A stretch of 64,000 bases of DNA, from positions 248,001 to 312,000 of the forward strand of contig JASBNA010000010.1 of assembly GCA_038087015.1 (NCBI GenBank), read 5' to 3'. The notes below the pieces were generated by a model. That model had not been told where the DNA came from. It did no database searches and saw nothing but the letters and a program-made list of their open reading frames with translations. Both the position numbers and the translations under genes were made by a program. The stretch comes from Cerrena zonata. Lineage: Eukaryota; Basidiomycota; Agaricomycetes; Polyporales; Cerrenaceae. Below are positions 34,992 to 46,653 of this stretch, in pieces; within the stretch, counting starts at the first letter, position 1; each line of letters opens with the position of its first letter.

Positions 34992-36248
34992 TCACGACGA
35001 CGAGGACGAATGTAAATGGTTTTGGGGGGTAGTAGGAGGGAGGTCAGTGCCATTGGCACGAGGAGGGGCTGGAGCTATGGGATGCTTCTTTTCGGTTCCG
35101 TTCTGAGCCTTCTGGCGCGCTTTCAGTTCCTCGTCCTCAGCGTATTTAGTCAGCCTCCCGCTCCTCCATTCCTCTTCATGCTTCTTCAAACCGCCTGGAA
35201 AGAAAACAGGCAACAGGGAGACACCAACGTGGCTTTCAAGAGCTTCGACCTTGACGAGAGCATTAAAAACTTTCTTGTCGTATATGGTTTGGAAGCTGTT
35301 CAAATGAATTCCAGACGAAGAGGGTGATCTTCGAGCGCCTGCCGCGACTCCATTTTGGAGCATGCCCAGGCTGCCAATAGCAAGGATATACCACGCATGA
35401 TTCTGAAGCCCTGCCACCGTCAGAAGTAGTGCGATTTGGAGGATAAAAAGCACAGAGGTTGCAAAAATCGTGATTCTATCTCGAGCTTCTCGCGGTGTTG
35501 CTAAGTCTTCTAGTCGTAGTTGACCTTCGCCTTCGCTAATAATAACGATGACATCCTTGAACCCATTGCCTCGTGCAAGACAGATGACCTTCCTAACCCC
35601 TGCCTTTAATCTGCGACACGCCCATTTCTCCTTTCTCCATTGGGGCAATGCACCACCCGCAAGTGACAGTAGCGTGCCTGCTATAGTCACGATTAAAGTA
35701 TTCCAATCGTGGTTGACTGCACCAGGTATTACGGCAACCCCCAGCTGGAGAATGATGGTGGCAATACCCGAGTAGAAGACCCAATCAAAAGCGGGTATGC
35801 CCGCCGCTCGTTCGGGATCTGTCTTGTATACTGATATCGTCAAACCGGCCTCAGCAGTAGGGACGTGATGATCTCGAACCAGACGACTCAGGACCCACGA
35901 GCGGTTCTCTTTGATGTAACCACTCTTCGCATTTAGGAGAATACAATCACAATCGGACGGAGGCATAAGCCGGCCTTCTCCGATTGCAGAAAGTACTGCA
36001 TTCAGGGCGTACCCCACCCATCCAAAGGAGAATGCCACTGGTACAAAGTGGGACGGATGCCCGGCAAGTTGAGCAACTGCTCGTTGCACTATGTCACCAC
36101 CGATAATCATAAGAATGGATAAGACATCGTTTGGGTTCTCCCATTGCGACCGTACGGGGTCGAACTGAGACCTTGGGGAAAGCATCCGTGTGAACACGTT
36201 GTATAGAGGACGTCCCATATTTGGTGTACTAGAGGACGATGGAGGCAT
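34992..36248 (-). CDS. Uncharacterised membrane protein family, member 3
   Basis: Intronless, 418 residues, start MPPSSSSTPNMGRPLYNVF (ATG 36246-36248). The most divergent of the five by eye. Its blocks are SQWENPNDVLSILMIIGGDI, RAVAQLAGHPSHFVPVAFSF, MPPSDCDCILLNAKSGYI and SWVLSRLVRDHHVPTAEAGL. Hydrophobic spans: WVFYSGIATIILQLGVAVIP, LIVTIAGTLLSLAGGALPQW, IFATSVLFILQIALLLTVAG, WYILAIGSLGMLQNGVAAGA. The loop reads VICLARGNGFKDVIVIISEG with GQLRLEDLATPREARD, replacing KDQYRLEDLANAR of the others. The core ends VSLLPVFFPGGLKKHEEEW. An extra charged and Pro-rich C-terminal tail (about 40 residues) is absent from members 1 and 5. Divergent from MCM10. Confidence 0.85.
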   Translation of the reverse strand: MPPSSSSTPNMGRPLYNVFTRMLSPRSQFDPVRSQWENPNDVLSILMIIGGDIVQRAVAQLAGHPSHFVPVAFSFGWVGYALNAVLSAIGEGRLMPPSDCDCILLNAKSGYIKENRSWVLSRLVRDHHVPTAEAGLTISVYKTDPERAAGIPAFDWVFYSGIATIILQLGVAVIPGAVNHDWNTLIVTIAGTLLSLAGGALPQWRKEKWACRRLKAGVRKVICLARGNGFKDVIVIISEGEGQLRLEDLATPREARDRITIFATSVLFILQIALLLTVAGLQNHAWYILAIGSLGMLQNGVAAGARRSPSSSGIHLNSFQTIYDKKVFNALVKVEALESHVGVSLLPVFFPGGLKKHEEEWRSGRLTKYAEDEELKARQKAQNGTEKKHPIAPAPPRANGTDLPPTTPQNHLHSSSSS

Positions 36249-36674
36249 GCCGGGACTGAGAAAGGTTTAGGTTCGTGAAATCGAAGTAGAAGGCTACGTC
36301 AGTTTTATGAGGTCCAAGCCTATGGCGACGTCAGTTAGAACCCTATTACTAGTACATCGATACTCGACAGGCATCTTTCCCAGGGTCATTTGGCGAGTTG
36401 GCGACGGCGTCCTACCTCGTATTTAGTTGGGCATATGAACCTCGTTTTTTGAAAGACGGAGAAAAGTCTAGCATCAAGGTACTAGGTATATGATCAGGTT
36501 TAAGTGCTCAATTTGAACTGAAATGAGGAAAAATACATGATTAGTGTCAATCTGGGTTAGGAAATTTACACAGCATGATCCTACTACAAATAAATATAAA
36601 CAACGCGAACGCGTGCATTTGATTCGGCGCGTGAGTTAGTAAACCACGACTACTCGTCGACGATCTTTCTATTC
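36249..36674. other. Divergent intergenic between member 3 and MCM10
   Basis: Carries the upstream region of both genes. MluI-box-like sites near the MCM10 start are listed separately. Confidence 0.5.
36603..36614 (+). promoter_or_regulatory. Paired MluI cell-cycle box-like sites before MCM10
   Basis: ACGCGA (36603-36608) directly abuts ACGCGT (36609-36614), 61 bp before the MCM10 ATG. ACGCGT is the core bound by MBF (Swi6/Mbp1-type) factors that drive G1/S genes in ascomycete yeasts. MBF-type factors are found widely in fungi. The function here is inferred from position and gene identity. Confidence 0.5.
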
Positions 36675-39140
36675 ATGGAATCTATAACGCACAAGAAACA
36701 GCAAGAAGAACTGCACCAAGCAGAAATACGCAGACAGATCGCTGCTCTTCAGGCACAGCTAGTCGATGTGTCGAATACTACCCCTCAGCCACCGAAGAAA
36801 CGAACACAGGAAGCTGTCCTCGCACCAGCCTCGCCATCTCCTAGTGAGTGTCCTTGTATCGACTCACGATAAGGGACTCTCTGACCCCGTACCTAGAGAG
36901 GCGGAAGCTTGATAAACAGCCTCCGTCACAGCCTCCGAGGTACCCAACTTCGCGCCCCAAGGTGTCTACCGCTGCCAAGCATCCACAACAACACATATCC
37001 AAGCCTGCGCCATCGACACTTGTATCCAAGCTCGCTAGTATCACATCACGACCTGACTCTCATAGCGCGCCCGTCGTTAATCGTTCCTCTGGTTTCTCTG
37101 AGAGACCTCCTCCAACTTCTGCGACTCCAGAAGGATGAAGTACACGCTGCTCCGCGAGACGACCGGTTGACACTGATGGAGGACCTGGAGATTGGCCCTA
37201 CAGAACATAAGGCTCCCTTCGATGACCCTCATTTCTTGAAGCTCGAACCCAACTCTGGTATCCGGCTCTCGTAAGTCATAATGCTATGTTGTGAAGCTTT
37301 CTGTATAAGGATATACTGTATCCCATATCATACCTATTGTTAACAAATGAACGCAGGTCCCGAACGTTGGCGCATGAAGAACTCCAAGATTACCTCCGTG
37401 GTCGATACTATCTGTCGCCATCAAAACTCTACTCTGTCGTGCGACTACAACCGAACAAACAGGGCTATGATATTCCTGTAGAGGGTGATTGGGTAACAAT
37501 TGCTGTTGTGGCCGAACGCGGTCCCCTCCGGTACACGAAGGCACCTGTTGGCGTAGGCAAGGACGGTGCGGACGAGACTGCAGAGAAAGAGGACACCTTG
37601 GATGATCTGCCTCTTGATGGTTCTTCGGGTACAGTCAAGATCGATCTGAAGAAATGGAAAAGGTAAACCCAAGCAACAACAAGGCCCGCCGAAGCCAAGT
37701 GGCAAGCGATATGTGAACCTGAAACTAGTGGACTTTGGCTGCCAGTCGAGCTCCTCGTCTACGTCTGGCAAGGTTATCCGGGGTGATGCTTCGCTTTCCC
37801 TATTGCTCTTTGAGTCCGACCGTGTAGAGGTAATTAAAGACGAGGATGGCAAAAAGCGCGAGATCTATCACGGTGGAAGCCGTGGTGCTTTCGAACGAAT
37901 GACCAAGCTTCGGGAAGGAACAGTTGTAGCTTTCCTAAACCCAAAGATCCTCAAACCTTTCCAGGTATGGTTGTCGTCCAATTATACTCACCATAAGACT
38001 CAAACCCGTTACAGCGTTCATCAGATGCACCTCACCCTGTTGACAACATTCTGGCTCTCACACCGGAGTCCGCGGACGCTACGGTCGTGATCGGACACTC
38101 TGAAGATCTAAGGATGTGCAAAGCCGTGAAACGTGATGGTAAAGTGTGTGGCAGTTGGTGCGATAAACGTATCAGCGAAGTCTGCGAGTTCCATACGCTG
38201 AATGCTGTCAAACGCAACCGAGCAAGTCGGCCAGAGTTCTCAATGGGGTACGTGTTACTTTATGTCAAGCCCTTGTAATTAAACTAACATAGTATGCAGA
38301 ACATCGGGTCTGACTACTGGGCCTAAACGTAGTAAACCAGCCTTTGACCCTGCTCGTCAGTGGGGACTCCTCCCCGATAATGCCGGCGGCAGCGGGGGTG
38401 CGACATACGTTGTGTCTGGTCATGTGGTATCTGGGAGTGCAGACCCTCGCTCACTTTATGTTGGAGAAACTGTTGGAAGGGCGGCTCAGGCTAGGGCTGC
38501 TCGAGCTACCGCCAAAGATGCTGATCGTGCGCTGCAGAAGTTACTGCAGAGGGATAAGGACGGGATGAAGTACGTCCTCACTGCAAGGGATTACGAGAAG
38601 AAGAGGTCGCAGAAGGAACGTGAGGAAGATAGTAGGAAGGGGAAAGCGGTTGCTGAAACCAAGAAGACGGCTTCATCTTCAAAATCGAAGGGGAAACGGA
38701 AACAAGTAGACCTGACTGATTCAGATTCGTCATCGGGCTCGTCGAGCGAAGACGACGAAAATCGTGCGCCCAAAGAGCAAGCAAAGTCATACTCGGCTCA
38801 ACTAATACGAAATCTGGGATTCGATCCTACGGGCAGAGAAGGCAAAAAGGTCAAGGATACTGATGTACAGAAGAAGGTAAAGCATTGTCCGCAGTATGGA
38901 GGAACTATCTGTTGATCTTTCGTGCAGCTCGATGCCTTAGCAGCCTTACACGCTTCTAAACGGGCTATTGATCTTGGCCCCAGGCCTGGTAAGAAGATGT
39001 CAACAGTCCATCCACCATCAAATAGCTCGACTAACGTGGAGAACGCCGAGCCCCTGGATTCAGACAGCGACGACTTGGTAATTGAACCACCAATACCGGA
39101 TGTGAAGATGGTCAGCCTGGACAGTAGTGATGTTGAGTGA
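36675..39140 (+). CDS. MCM10: Replication protein MCM10, with one apparent single-base frameshift
   Basis: Binds the Mcm2-7 helicase and DNA polymerase alpha and is needed for origin firing. Start MESITHKKQQEELHQAEIRR. After an intron (donor A/GTGAGT near 36842) comes KRRKLDKQPPSQPPRYP, then RDDRLTLMEDLEIGPTEHKA and PFDDPHFLKLEPNSGIRLS. The conserved OB fold follows: LQDYLRGRYYLSPSKLYSVV, GDWVTIAVVAERGPLRYTKA and SGKRYVNLKLVDFGCQS. The zinc finger is MCKAVKRDGKVCGSWCDKRI with SEVCEFH. A Lys/Ser-rich tail ends MVSLDSSDVE. Frame break: DLKKWK is followed by a stop unless one A of the A4 run at 37658-37661 is ignored, after which GKPKQQQGPPKPSGK continues. A 34-nt intron ending AAAAG would also restore the frame but is very short. 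Confidence 0.9.
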
Positions 39141-40745
39141 TATCATGGACTTCTTTACACATATCTCCGTTCGTTTAATGTACCTAGCCATATCGTCTCC
39201 GATGGTTAATAGGCATGGGATTCCGGCATTCAAATACATATTATTCCGGCCTTCATTCCGAATAGTCGGTTTGGGGTAGATTACGATGTCGATTGAAGGT
39301 ATGGTTGAATATCTTGAATAACAATCATAGGGTGTGAAGCAAATGGAGGCTGTCGCTGAGAAGTCTAATTTCAGTATATCTTGTCTACAACGACTTCCTC
39401 TTAACAATGCTAGGCCTAATTACGGCTTCCCGTTCTGAGACTATTGCGATAATAATGATTGTTAGGGCGTCGTTCACTCCAGCCGCGGCATACTGAGGTA
39501 GCTACTTTGCTGCTGGACAGAGTCAGACGCTGTGTACCCGAGACTCTCAGTCCAGAACACCCATTAGCAAGTGAGCATCCGCTCAATGTATATTTGGGTC
39601 AGACGCGGGAAGGGGGGAGATGATGGTGTTAGGACGGTACTTAATGACAATTGTCGCATGGTTATAAATAAAGCCTATGTATTCCAAACACACCGGTCTA
39701 GCAACAGGTCTATACTGGTAAGACATACGTCCATAACGCAACAAGATTTTACGTGCGTTTTGAGACTAAACAAAACTTCGTATCATCAGCTACCCTTGCT
39801 GAACAAAGTAAAGACATCGAATATGAGTATTATATTAGACACCATCTCCAGTATATCTTTCCTAAGAACACGCCTTGATGAACTAGGGACGAGTACAGAA
39901 GACCTGCCTGACGACAAGGCTGCCTATGATAAGCGTCTACTCCACTAATTCAAACGTAGACTTTACGACGCGGCATTGTGAAGTAGCAGCACAAGATTGA
40001 TATATAAAGCTGCTAGATATCTCGGGGAACCTTTGAATTGCAGTTTTTTCTACTTTTCGGTTTGGACCACTGGAAAAGATGAAGATGATGCGAGAGGTTC
40101 TATCTGGAATCGCGATCGGACTGATCTGACATGTTTGATCGTATTTGTATCTGTTTGCATCCAGATCTTCGTCGCGATGTGGCGCACGCAATGCGGCTCA
40201 AACTTGAACAACCGTTAGGGAGGTATGTTTTATATCTGAGAACGCATAAAGATATTTATTAATTGGTATTCAAAACATAGATGATTGACAATATCAGAGT
40301 CGAAGTCCTCATCTTTGAGAAAACAATTTCATAGCCGCGACGCTCAAATTAAGTTTCTCATGCCGAGCAGAGTCCGACAGACAAGCCAGCGGTCGAAAAA
40401 CAACATCGTTTAGTACAGAGTTGAGGTGCGGTACTCACTCTAAATCTGGAGATGTTTGCCGCGAATGCACTTTATCTTGCTATAATCCCTCAACCTGGTG
40501 ACAGGCTGCTATTGCGTCATAGTGAGGCTCACTCCACTCTGTATTAGGCGGTCGATGGAAACGTCTCAGGGACAACGTTCTTGCCAACTGCGAACACCAA
40601 CAACAATTCGAACGTTTAACAGAGCAGCTCAACCATAAAGGAATTGACCATTATGTCAGGTGGCGGTAAGTCATGGCAACCTAGCTATTGTTGTCATAAC
40701 AGGGACAATTTCTCATTCTTCGCGCCGCGGGCTGTCGCACAGCCG
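39141..40745. other. Intergenic, no firm gene
   Basis: About 1.6 kb with only short, unlikely frames. A possible tiny first exon (ATG at 40653, MSGG, then GTAAGT) of the following gene lies at its right end, but it could not be joined in frame. Confidence 0.45.
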
Positions 40746-41247
40746 ATGCAAGATTTCCTTACAATAAAGACACCGGTATACCTCCGTCTCCATCCCGGGA
40801 AAATCCTGGTCAGGTAAGGAGGCTGTTCTCCGAGAATATTTGACTCGGACTGACACCGCCTACTCCAGGTCTATCCTAAATCAGATCTTCAGTGTACGTT
40901 CAATTTCTAATCACCTCCTTTCGATAAATACTGAGTCATACCCTGTTACAGCGGCCCCAGCGGAGTCAATTCCTGGTACCGGCGGAGATCGGGAACCTGC
41001 CTCGTTAATGGGCAATCCATACGCCCAGAGTGAGGTATTTGGAAATCTTCGCTCAGCCCTAGATGATGCAATTTCTTCCCTGGAGAATGAAGCAGGGAGC
41101 GCAGGGTCCTCGTCCAACGGAAACACCGCTTTACGAAAGCTCAAAGGGTGGCGGACGGAACTGGGCGCGATGAATGCGGGAGGACCGATGGGGCGTGGAG
41201 GGACTAGCGTGGATACATCGCAGGAGGGCGGTCTTTTCACAGACTGA
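40746..41247 (+). CDS. Small unidentified protein
   Basis: Read as three exons starting MQDFLTIKTPVYLRLHPGK (ATG 40746). A first intron with donor AG/GTAAGG and acceptor CTCCAG joins to SILNQIF. A second (GTGTAC to GTTACAG) joins to APAESIPGTGGDREP. The last exon gives PYAQSEVFGNLRSALDDAIS, ALRKLKGWRTELGAMNAGG and ends TSQEGGLFTD. The frame stays open and introns are normal for this genome, which supports a real gene of about 140 residues. The N-terminus may be longer: the frame before the Met (NFSFFAPRAVAQP) is also open. No family is recognised. Confidence 0.5.
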
Positions 41248-41565
41248 AACCATACCTGCTCATCTAACGGGAGAAGAGGAGTCGGGATTGTACCATGGAG
41301 ATGTCTCCCAAACGTCCAAGTCCTTTGCGTAGAATTGTTAGGAGCAATCAAAGTATGACAAGGTTCACATAAATGCAGAACAATTTTGGTTTATAACGAA
41401 TGTTATGTCGTAAGCAGTGGACATGTGCAGTGCTATGATACATGATAACAGAAAACCCGGCTTGAACATACGCTACTCCATGGAGATGTTAGCAACGTCC
41501 ATCATCATACTTTGTTTAAGGGAAGATTGCTCACAGAGAATGAGAGATATCCTGACATGTCAGAC
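41248..41565. other. Convergent 3' flanks, no gene seen
   Basis: Space between two converging genes of unknown function. Confidence 0.5.
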
Positions 41566-42578
41566 TTACGATCCTGTCCGCACAGGTTGTCGCTTGGTGC
41601 ACAGAATCCCAAGTCGAGCGCGAGGCTGCTGATAAGTGACTTGAGGCGACTCCTCGTCCTCGTCCTCGTCTTCGCTCTCAATTACTCGCTCGTCATCCCG
41701 GTCAGAATCGTCAGAATCAGTTTCCGAGCTATTGTCGTTCGAGCGTCGAGGAGAACGCCGGAGCGACCGACAATACGGTACATTGTCAAACTTGTCACAA
41801 ACGAGGCGGACAGAATAATTGTTGGCATGGCGTCTCTTCTCCACGTTGGGGAGAAATGAAGGCGCTGGGAAAGAACCACTGTCAATGAAAATGATATATG
41901 GGTAGGTGTGGTACTCACGAGGCATCATCTTCCGATCTTCTTCCTCAGACTGTGGGCTACGATGGCGAACAGCATGAGGGACATGATAGGGTGCATGGCG
42001 TGTCACGCGAAGTGGCCGAGAGCAGTGATCCGCCGGTAAAGGGAGAAGGAGGCGATCAATTCGAGCTATCAGAAGCATATAAGTCACAACAACCCATGAG
42101 GCGATGCAGACCGGCTGCGTACTGACCTTGGAGCTCAGTGTCATTGATATGATGACGAATCCGGTGAAGCATAAGTAGAAGCTCAAAATATGTTTTCTTG
42201 AAAGGGGATAAACCCGTCTGACTGCCAGCGACAGAACATGATGTCAAACTGGACCGAGTAAGGGTAGAGTGCGATAGCTGGAAGAGAGAAATATGTATTT
42301 GTATATGTCACTATGAGGTGACAAAGAAAGAAGAGAATACCTCAATTAAACGGACAATCTGACAAGAAGAAAAGGGTCAGCATAATGCCGCACTATTATC
42401 GCAGAGAAAACCAGCAAACCTTTGTGGAATGTCTTTTGATTTCTATAGGGGAAAGATTTTCACAAGTAAGCAGTTCTGTAGCCGCGGGCAGAAAATGTCG
42501 CCATGATGATAAGCGGCGAGCAATATCCACCGCATGGTGTCGTAAATCTACAGTAGTATAAGATGGGGATGTATGCAT
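41566..42578 (-). CDS. Unidentified protein with acidic C-terminus
   Basis: Spliced model from ATG 42576-42578: HHAVDIARRLSSWRHFLPAA, TELLTCENLSPIEIKRHSTK, a tiny exon IVRLIE, then LSHSTLTRSSLTSCSVAGSQ, KKTYFELLLMLHRIRHHIND, RIDRLLLPLPADHCSRPL and SPQSEEEDRKMMPR. The last exon has SFLPNVEKRRHANNYSVRLV, SLRRSPRRSNDNSSETDSDD, an Asp/Glu run and the end LGILCTKRQPVRTGS. Each junction has GT-AG and a pyrimidine tract (for example TTTGTCAC...CTTCCAG). About 230 residues. No domain is recognised; an Arg/Ser patch beside an acidic stretch suggests a nuclear protein, but this is only a guess. Confidence 0.5.
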
Positions 42579-45519
42579 GAGGAAGGAACGAGGAAGAGAG
42601 GAATGAAGAAAGCGGAATATAGAAAGGAAGTGTAGGAAGCGATGTGGGGAATGCCCCTTCTCCACAGGGCCCAACGTGTCTAAATAGGTTCACCATTCCC
42701 GACTTACGGTATATTCCGGGTGGCCAAAGATGATCAGCTCTTTCAAGAAACACATTCACTACAAGACCCCACTTGCTTTCTTCTTATCATGCCATAATAT
42801 CATCAAGATCTAACTGGCACCCTGACCTCAAAAAATAGGGAACACGTAGTTGCGTAACGGATTCGGGGCGTCCAAGGACGATGAAATTCGTCCGCCGTGG
42901 CCCGTCGCAAGCAGGCTCGGGGAAAGCGACCAAGAACAACACCGCCGCCAGCACGTGAGAAAATACGGTAGAAATCATTTCGCTGTGTTTTAAAGATTGG
43001 ACGACGTCCAATCGGAAGACGGCGGCAAACGGTACTTTCCTGTTTCAAACATTGTTCTCAGCTTTCAATTCAGTCTCAGCAGATTACCGGCGTGTTCGAG
43101 AAAAGCCCAACCTGGAACTCGCCTCAACCTTATCGGAGGAAAGGATACTACAATCAACGGCGTACTGTCATACTATTATCATGTATCATGTCGTAACGTG
43201 GCCTGTCCTTGCGACTCTACTACGCCACACAGGAATGAATAGTCAAGGGGGATTTTCCTGTGCACACTGCGGCGACTGTGACTTGTCTCGATTGGCACTG
43301 GCAGTCCGCCTCAGTGTCCAAGGGGACGGATGTTAGGGGGTCTCACCTGTACCAGAATCGCACGAGGTCTAGATTCATACATGCTCATATTTAACGGGGT
43401 CCTATCTGCCGGTGGTGGCTTCATCCGCGAGACTGCCCACACGATTATATAGCGGTCTCGGCTCCGAGCAATATGAATCGTAGTCTATCTCAAGAGGGTT
43501 ATGGATCATGATATTGCTCCGATAGACTGTCATAGAACAGACTGTGAATACCATGCACTGCCTCAGGGGCAATCGGACCTGCTTGTGTATGATTTGAACA
43601 ACGTCCTCATGGTACCGAGACTACACCTCAGAACAACCTCAGGATTGAATTTTTCACATCCCGTCAAAGTCAGCTATCACCTCTTCAATTTTCCCTCTTT
43701 TCGACGCAGAGGATGTGTAAGGTTCGGAAACCGCGGGATCCGACTATACTGCTTAATGGCGCGAGAAACATCATTACTAGAATGGCACGGTCCTGACATT
43801 TGTAATTAGCTCCACTTTAAGTTAGCGAGACTCGGATGGTATTTAGCATGTCAGGGTCATAGGAAAAAAGTAAAATCCTGCGAGGAGCAAAATTACATAA
43901 GAGTGGAGACTATACGCGCATGTAGTGCTCGGGCATGTACTTAAGTTTGAAGTATGTACGTGGTGCAGCTGTCCTTCGACTATGTTACATAAATCGGAGT
44001 GAGCGTTATTCCATTGCCTAAATAAGGACAACACTTGATCGCCCCACCCTTCGATCAGACGATCCGGATCTGTCTTTGGCATTACCACTGGAGGCTATTC
44101 TTCAACTCCAAGTTCCTTAGGAGCTGGAAATACTACCGCCGACATCCATACCATTATAATGTCGACGCAATCCACCTAAAATTGACCATCTTTGATATGA
44201 AACCAACGGTTCCAACAACTATGTTCTGTTTTGATCTAGAAGGATCACTGGTCACTGCCGAAACCGGCGCATTCCCGAACCTTTGAACCTGACGACTCGA
44301 GTGCCTTGCAAGTCACGGTGGTCGCTAGGTTTGTGTGCGTACAGTGCAACGTAGTGTCTGTCTAGACTTACTTATATATCTAGTATACACAGGTATCATG
44401 TGTCCATCTCAGCTAAGCAAACCGGCAAGAGTTTCCGATGGGACTCTGAAACCTATCCTGTTGCTTTTGTATTCTTCAATACCAGCCCGAGCTATTTATC
44501 TTTATACACAGGACACGAGGAAGACGGACCTTTACATGCATTGAATTCAAACTCTCCTTGAACTTGCGCAGGTGCTCCCCGAAATCGGTGCTGTCAGGGC
44601 TAGTACCATACGATCTCATCTGACCGTTACCAACCCTGATAGACTACCGGTCCAACAATACAAGAACCTGTTACCCAGCTTTCAGAAAATCCTGCATTGT
44701 ATCTGTAGTCTTTCCCCACGGAGAAATGTTTCCTGCTCTTGCGCCGCTCTTCCCGCGTTCTGTCCGTGCCCGTGGTCTATATATATTCTTAAAGACCGTT
44801 ATATATTGGAAGACTGGTTTTCTATCTATATGTCCCTCTCCGAGTGATGTAGTCAACAATGATTAGTACTTATCACCTGTCACTGCAGTTATCACGTTAT
44901 CACACCTCAAAAGTTATTTCGCTCGTTCGACTCTTCAAATTACACTCTTTGTTCACTGTGGCTGGGCTCTAAAGCGATGCGCAATGGATATCCTTTTCAA
45001 GGCTGTCTGGACATGCGGCAGAATGCAGCTATGCCCAGAGACGCTCGGAGGCTAGACATGACCGGAACTCATGCTGTGGTACTTGACAATCACATAACTG
45101 ATATACAAGTATCTAAATATCTCGATGCCGAAAACATATGACTTCCTCCTACGTATGTTTTCAACCACTTGGTAGTGTTGGGGCGAAGTCGAATGAATGG
45201 ATATCTACGTGAGAGCTATACTCTGGTATCTTGCCGACCACTGGATCTAACAGCCTCATGTTAACATCGTTGTGCTCAGTGTTTTCCATCATGACAGTGG
45301 CCGCGTTCCTCATAGGAGATCGTGGCATCAGCGAGCCTACCTTTGGGCAAATTAATACACGCTTTCCAGGTATGGTATTTTTGACAGATAGGAATGTTCT
45401 TTCCATTGATGTGCACTTAGGGCCAGGTCTCCGTAGTGGTTAGGGCAGGAGGAGGGCTACATATAATACTTCATATGAACGGCCTACAGCACAACCAGAT
45501 TCAAACCATTCCCAGAGAG
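42579..45519. other. 2.9-kb intergenic region, no gene seen
   Basis: Read on both strands. Frames are short, overlap each other and show no domain, and no transposon ends were recognised. It forms the left edge of the accessory stretch holding members 4 and 5. Confidence 0.45.
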
Positions 45520-46653
45520 ATGCCCCCCGTCCTCTTCAACATACTGAACACCATGTCAACTCATCTCCAACTCCCATCTCGCAGATCCGATTTTAGCTCC
45601 GTCAAATCCCAATGGCAAAACCCCAACGACATTCTATCCATACTCACCATCATTGGTGGAGACATCGTCCAACGTGCCGTCGCCCAATTATCCGGTCATC
45701 CTTCATACATCACTCCAGTCGCATTTTCATTCGGATGGGTCGGTTACGCACTCAGCATGGTCCTCGCGATTATGGGTGAAGGTCGTCTGATGCCTGCCGC
45801 CGATTGCGACTGCGTTTTGGTGAACGCAAAGAGTCAGTATGTCAAGACGAACCGATCGTGGATCCTGGGCCGTTTAATTCGGGACCATGAAAAGGATCCG
45901 CTAAAGTCAGGATTAACTGTTACATTCTATAAGACGAGACAGAACGACAGCGTTTCAGCGCAAGGTGTACCAAAATTGGACTGGGTGTATTACACCGGCA
46001 TAGGAGTCATCATAGTCCAACTCGCCATTGCCATCATCCCCGGTGCTGTCGATCAAAACTGGACAATCCTCACTGTAACCGCCATAGGGACGATTCTCGC
46101 CCTCATCGGTGGCGCCCTACCAAAGTGGAAAGCAGAGAAATGGAATGGACGACGGTCAGACAAGGATAGTGACCGGACGGTGGTCTGCCTGACACGAGGT
46201 AACGGCTACAGCGACGTAATGGTCATCATCAGCGAGGGAAAAGACCAATATCGATTGGAGGACATTGCCAATGCGCGTGATGCGCCATTCAGGGGTACCA
46301 TCTGGATCGCCTTAATCCTGTGCATTGCACAGATACTACTCTTGCTCATCGTGGCCGGCCTCAATGATCATGCATGGTTCCTGCTAGCCATTGGTGCACT
46401 CGGTATCGTGCAGAATGCTGTCGCTGCAGGTATTCGTCGTGACCTTGGAACCACAGGGATTCATTTGGAGGAGGTAGGATTTCCCGTCACTGATAGAAAG
46501 GTGATGAAAGCGCTGCAGTTGGCCGAAGAACGGGAGCCATATGTTGGCATTTCCCTTGTGCCAATATTCTTTCCCGGCGGTTTGCGGCCAGACGAAGAGG
46601 CTTGGCGTACTGATACCCTTGCGAGATACAAGGAAGAGAAGTTGAGTGCGTAG
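45520..46653 (+). CDS. Uncharacterised membrane protein family, member 4
   Basis: Intronless, 377 residues from MPPVLFNILNTMSTHLQLPS (ATG 45520). This Met is chosen over the one at 45436 because members 2, 3 and 5 start with the same M-x-P pattern. Blocks: SQWQNPNDILSILTIIGGDI, QRAVAQLSGHPSYITPVAFS, RLMPAADCDCVLVNAKSQYV, SWILGRLIRDHEKDPLKSGL. Spans: WVYYTGIGVIIVQLAIAIIP, LTVTAIGTILALIGGALPKW, IWIALILCIAQILLLLIVAG, WFLLAIGALGIVQNAVAAGI. Loop: TVVCLTRGNGYSDVMVIISE. The last 80 or so residues are almost identical to member 5, while the rest is much less so. Function unknown. Confidence 0.86.
   Translation: MPPVLFNILNTMSTHLQLPSRRSDFSSVKSQWQNPNDILSILTIIGGDIVQRAVAQLSGHPSYITPVAFSFGWVGYALSMVLAIMGEGRLMPAADCDCVLVNAKSQYVKTNRSWILGRLIRDHEKDPLKSGLTVTFYKTRQNDSVSAQGVPKLDWVYYTGIGVIIVQLAIAIIPGAVDQNWTILTVTAIGTILALIGGALPKWKAEKWNGRRSDKDSDRTVVCLTRGNGYSDVMVIISEGKDQYRLEDIANARDAPFRGTIWIALILCIAQILLLLIVAGLNDHAWFLLAIGALGIVQNAVAAGIRRDLGTTGIHLEEVGFPVTDRKVMKALQLAEEREPYVGISLVPIFFPGGLRPDEEAWRTDTLARYKEEKLSA

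Noticed and set aside
42579..45519. Possible hidden genes in the 2.9-kb gap
   Set aside because: Frames are short with no splice-consistent continuation or recognisable motif; left as intergenic.
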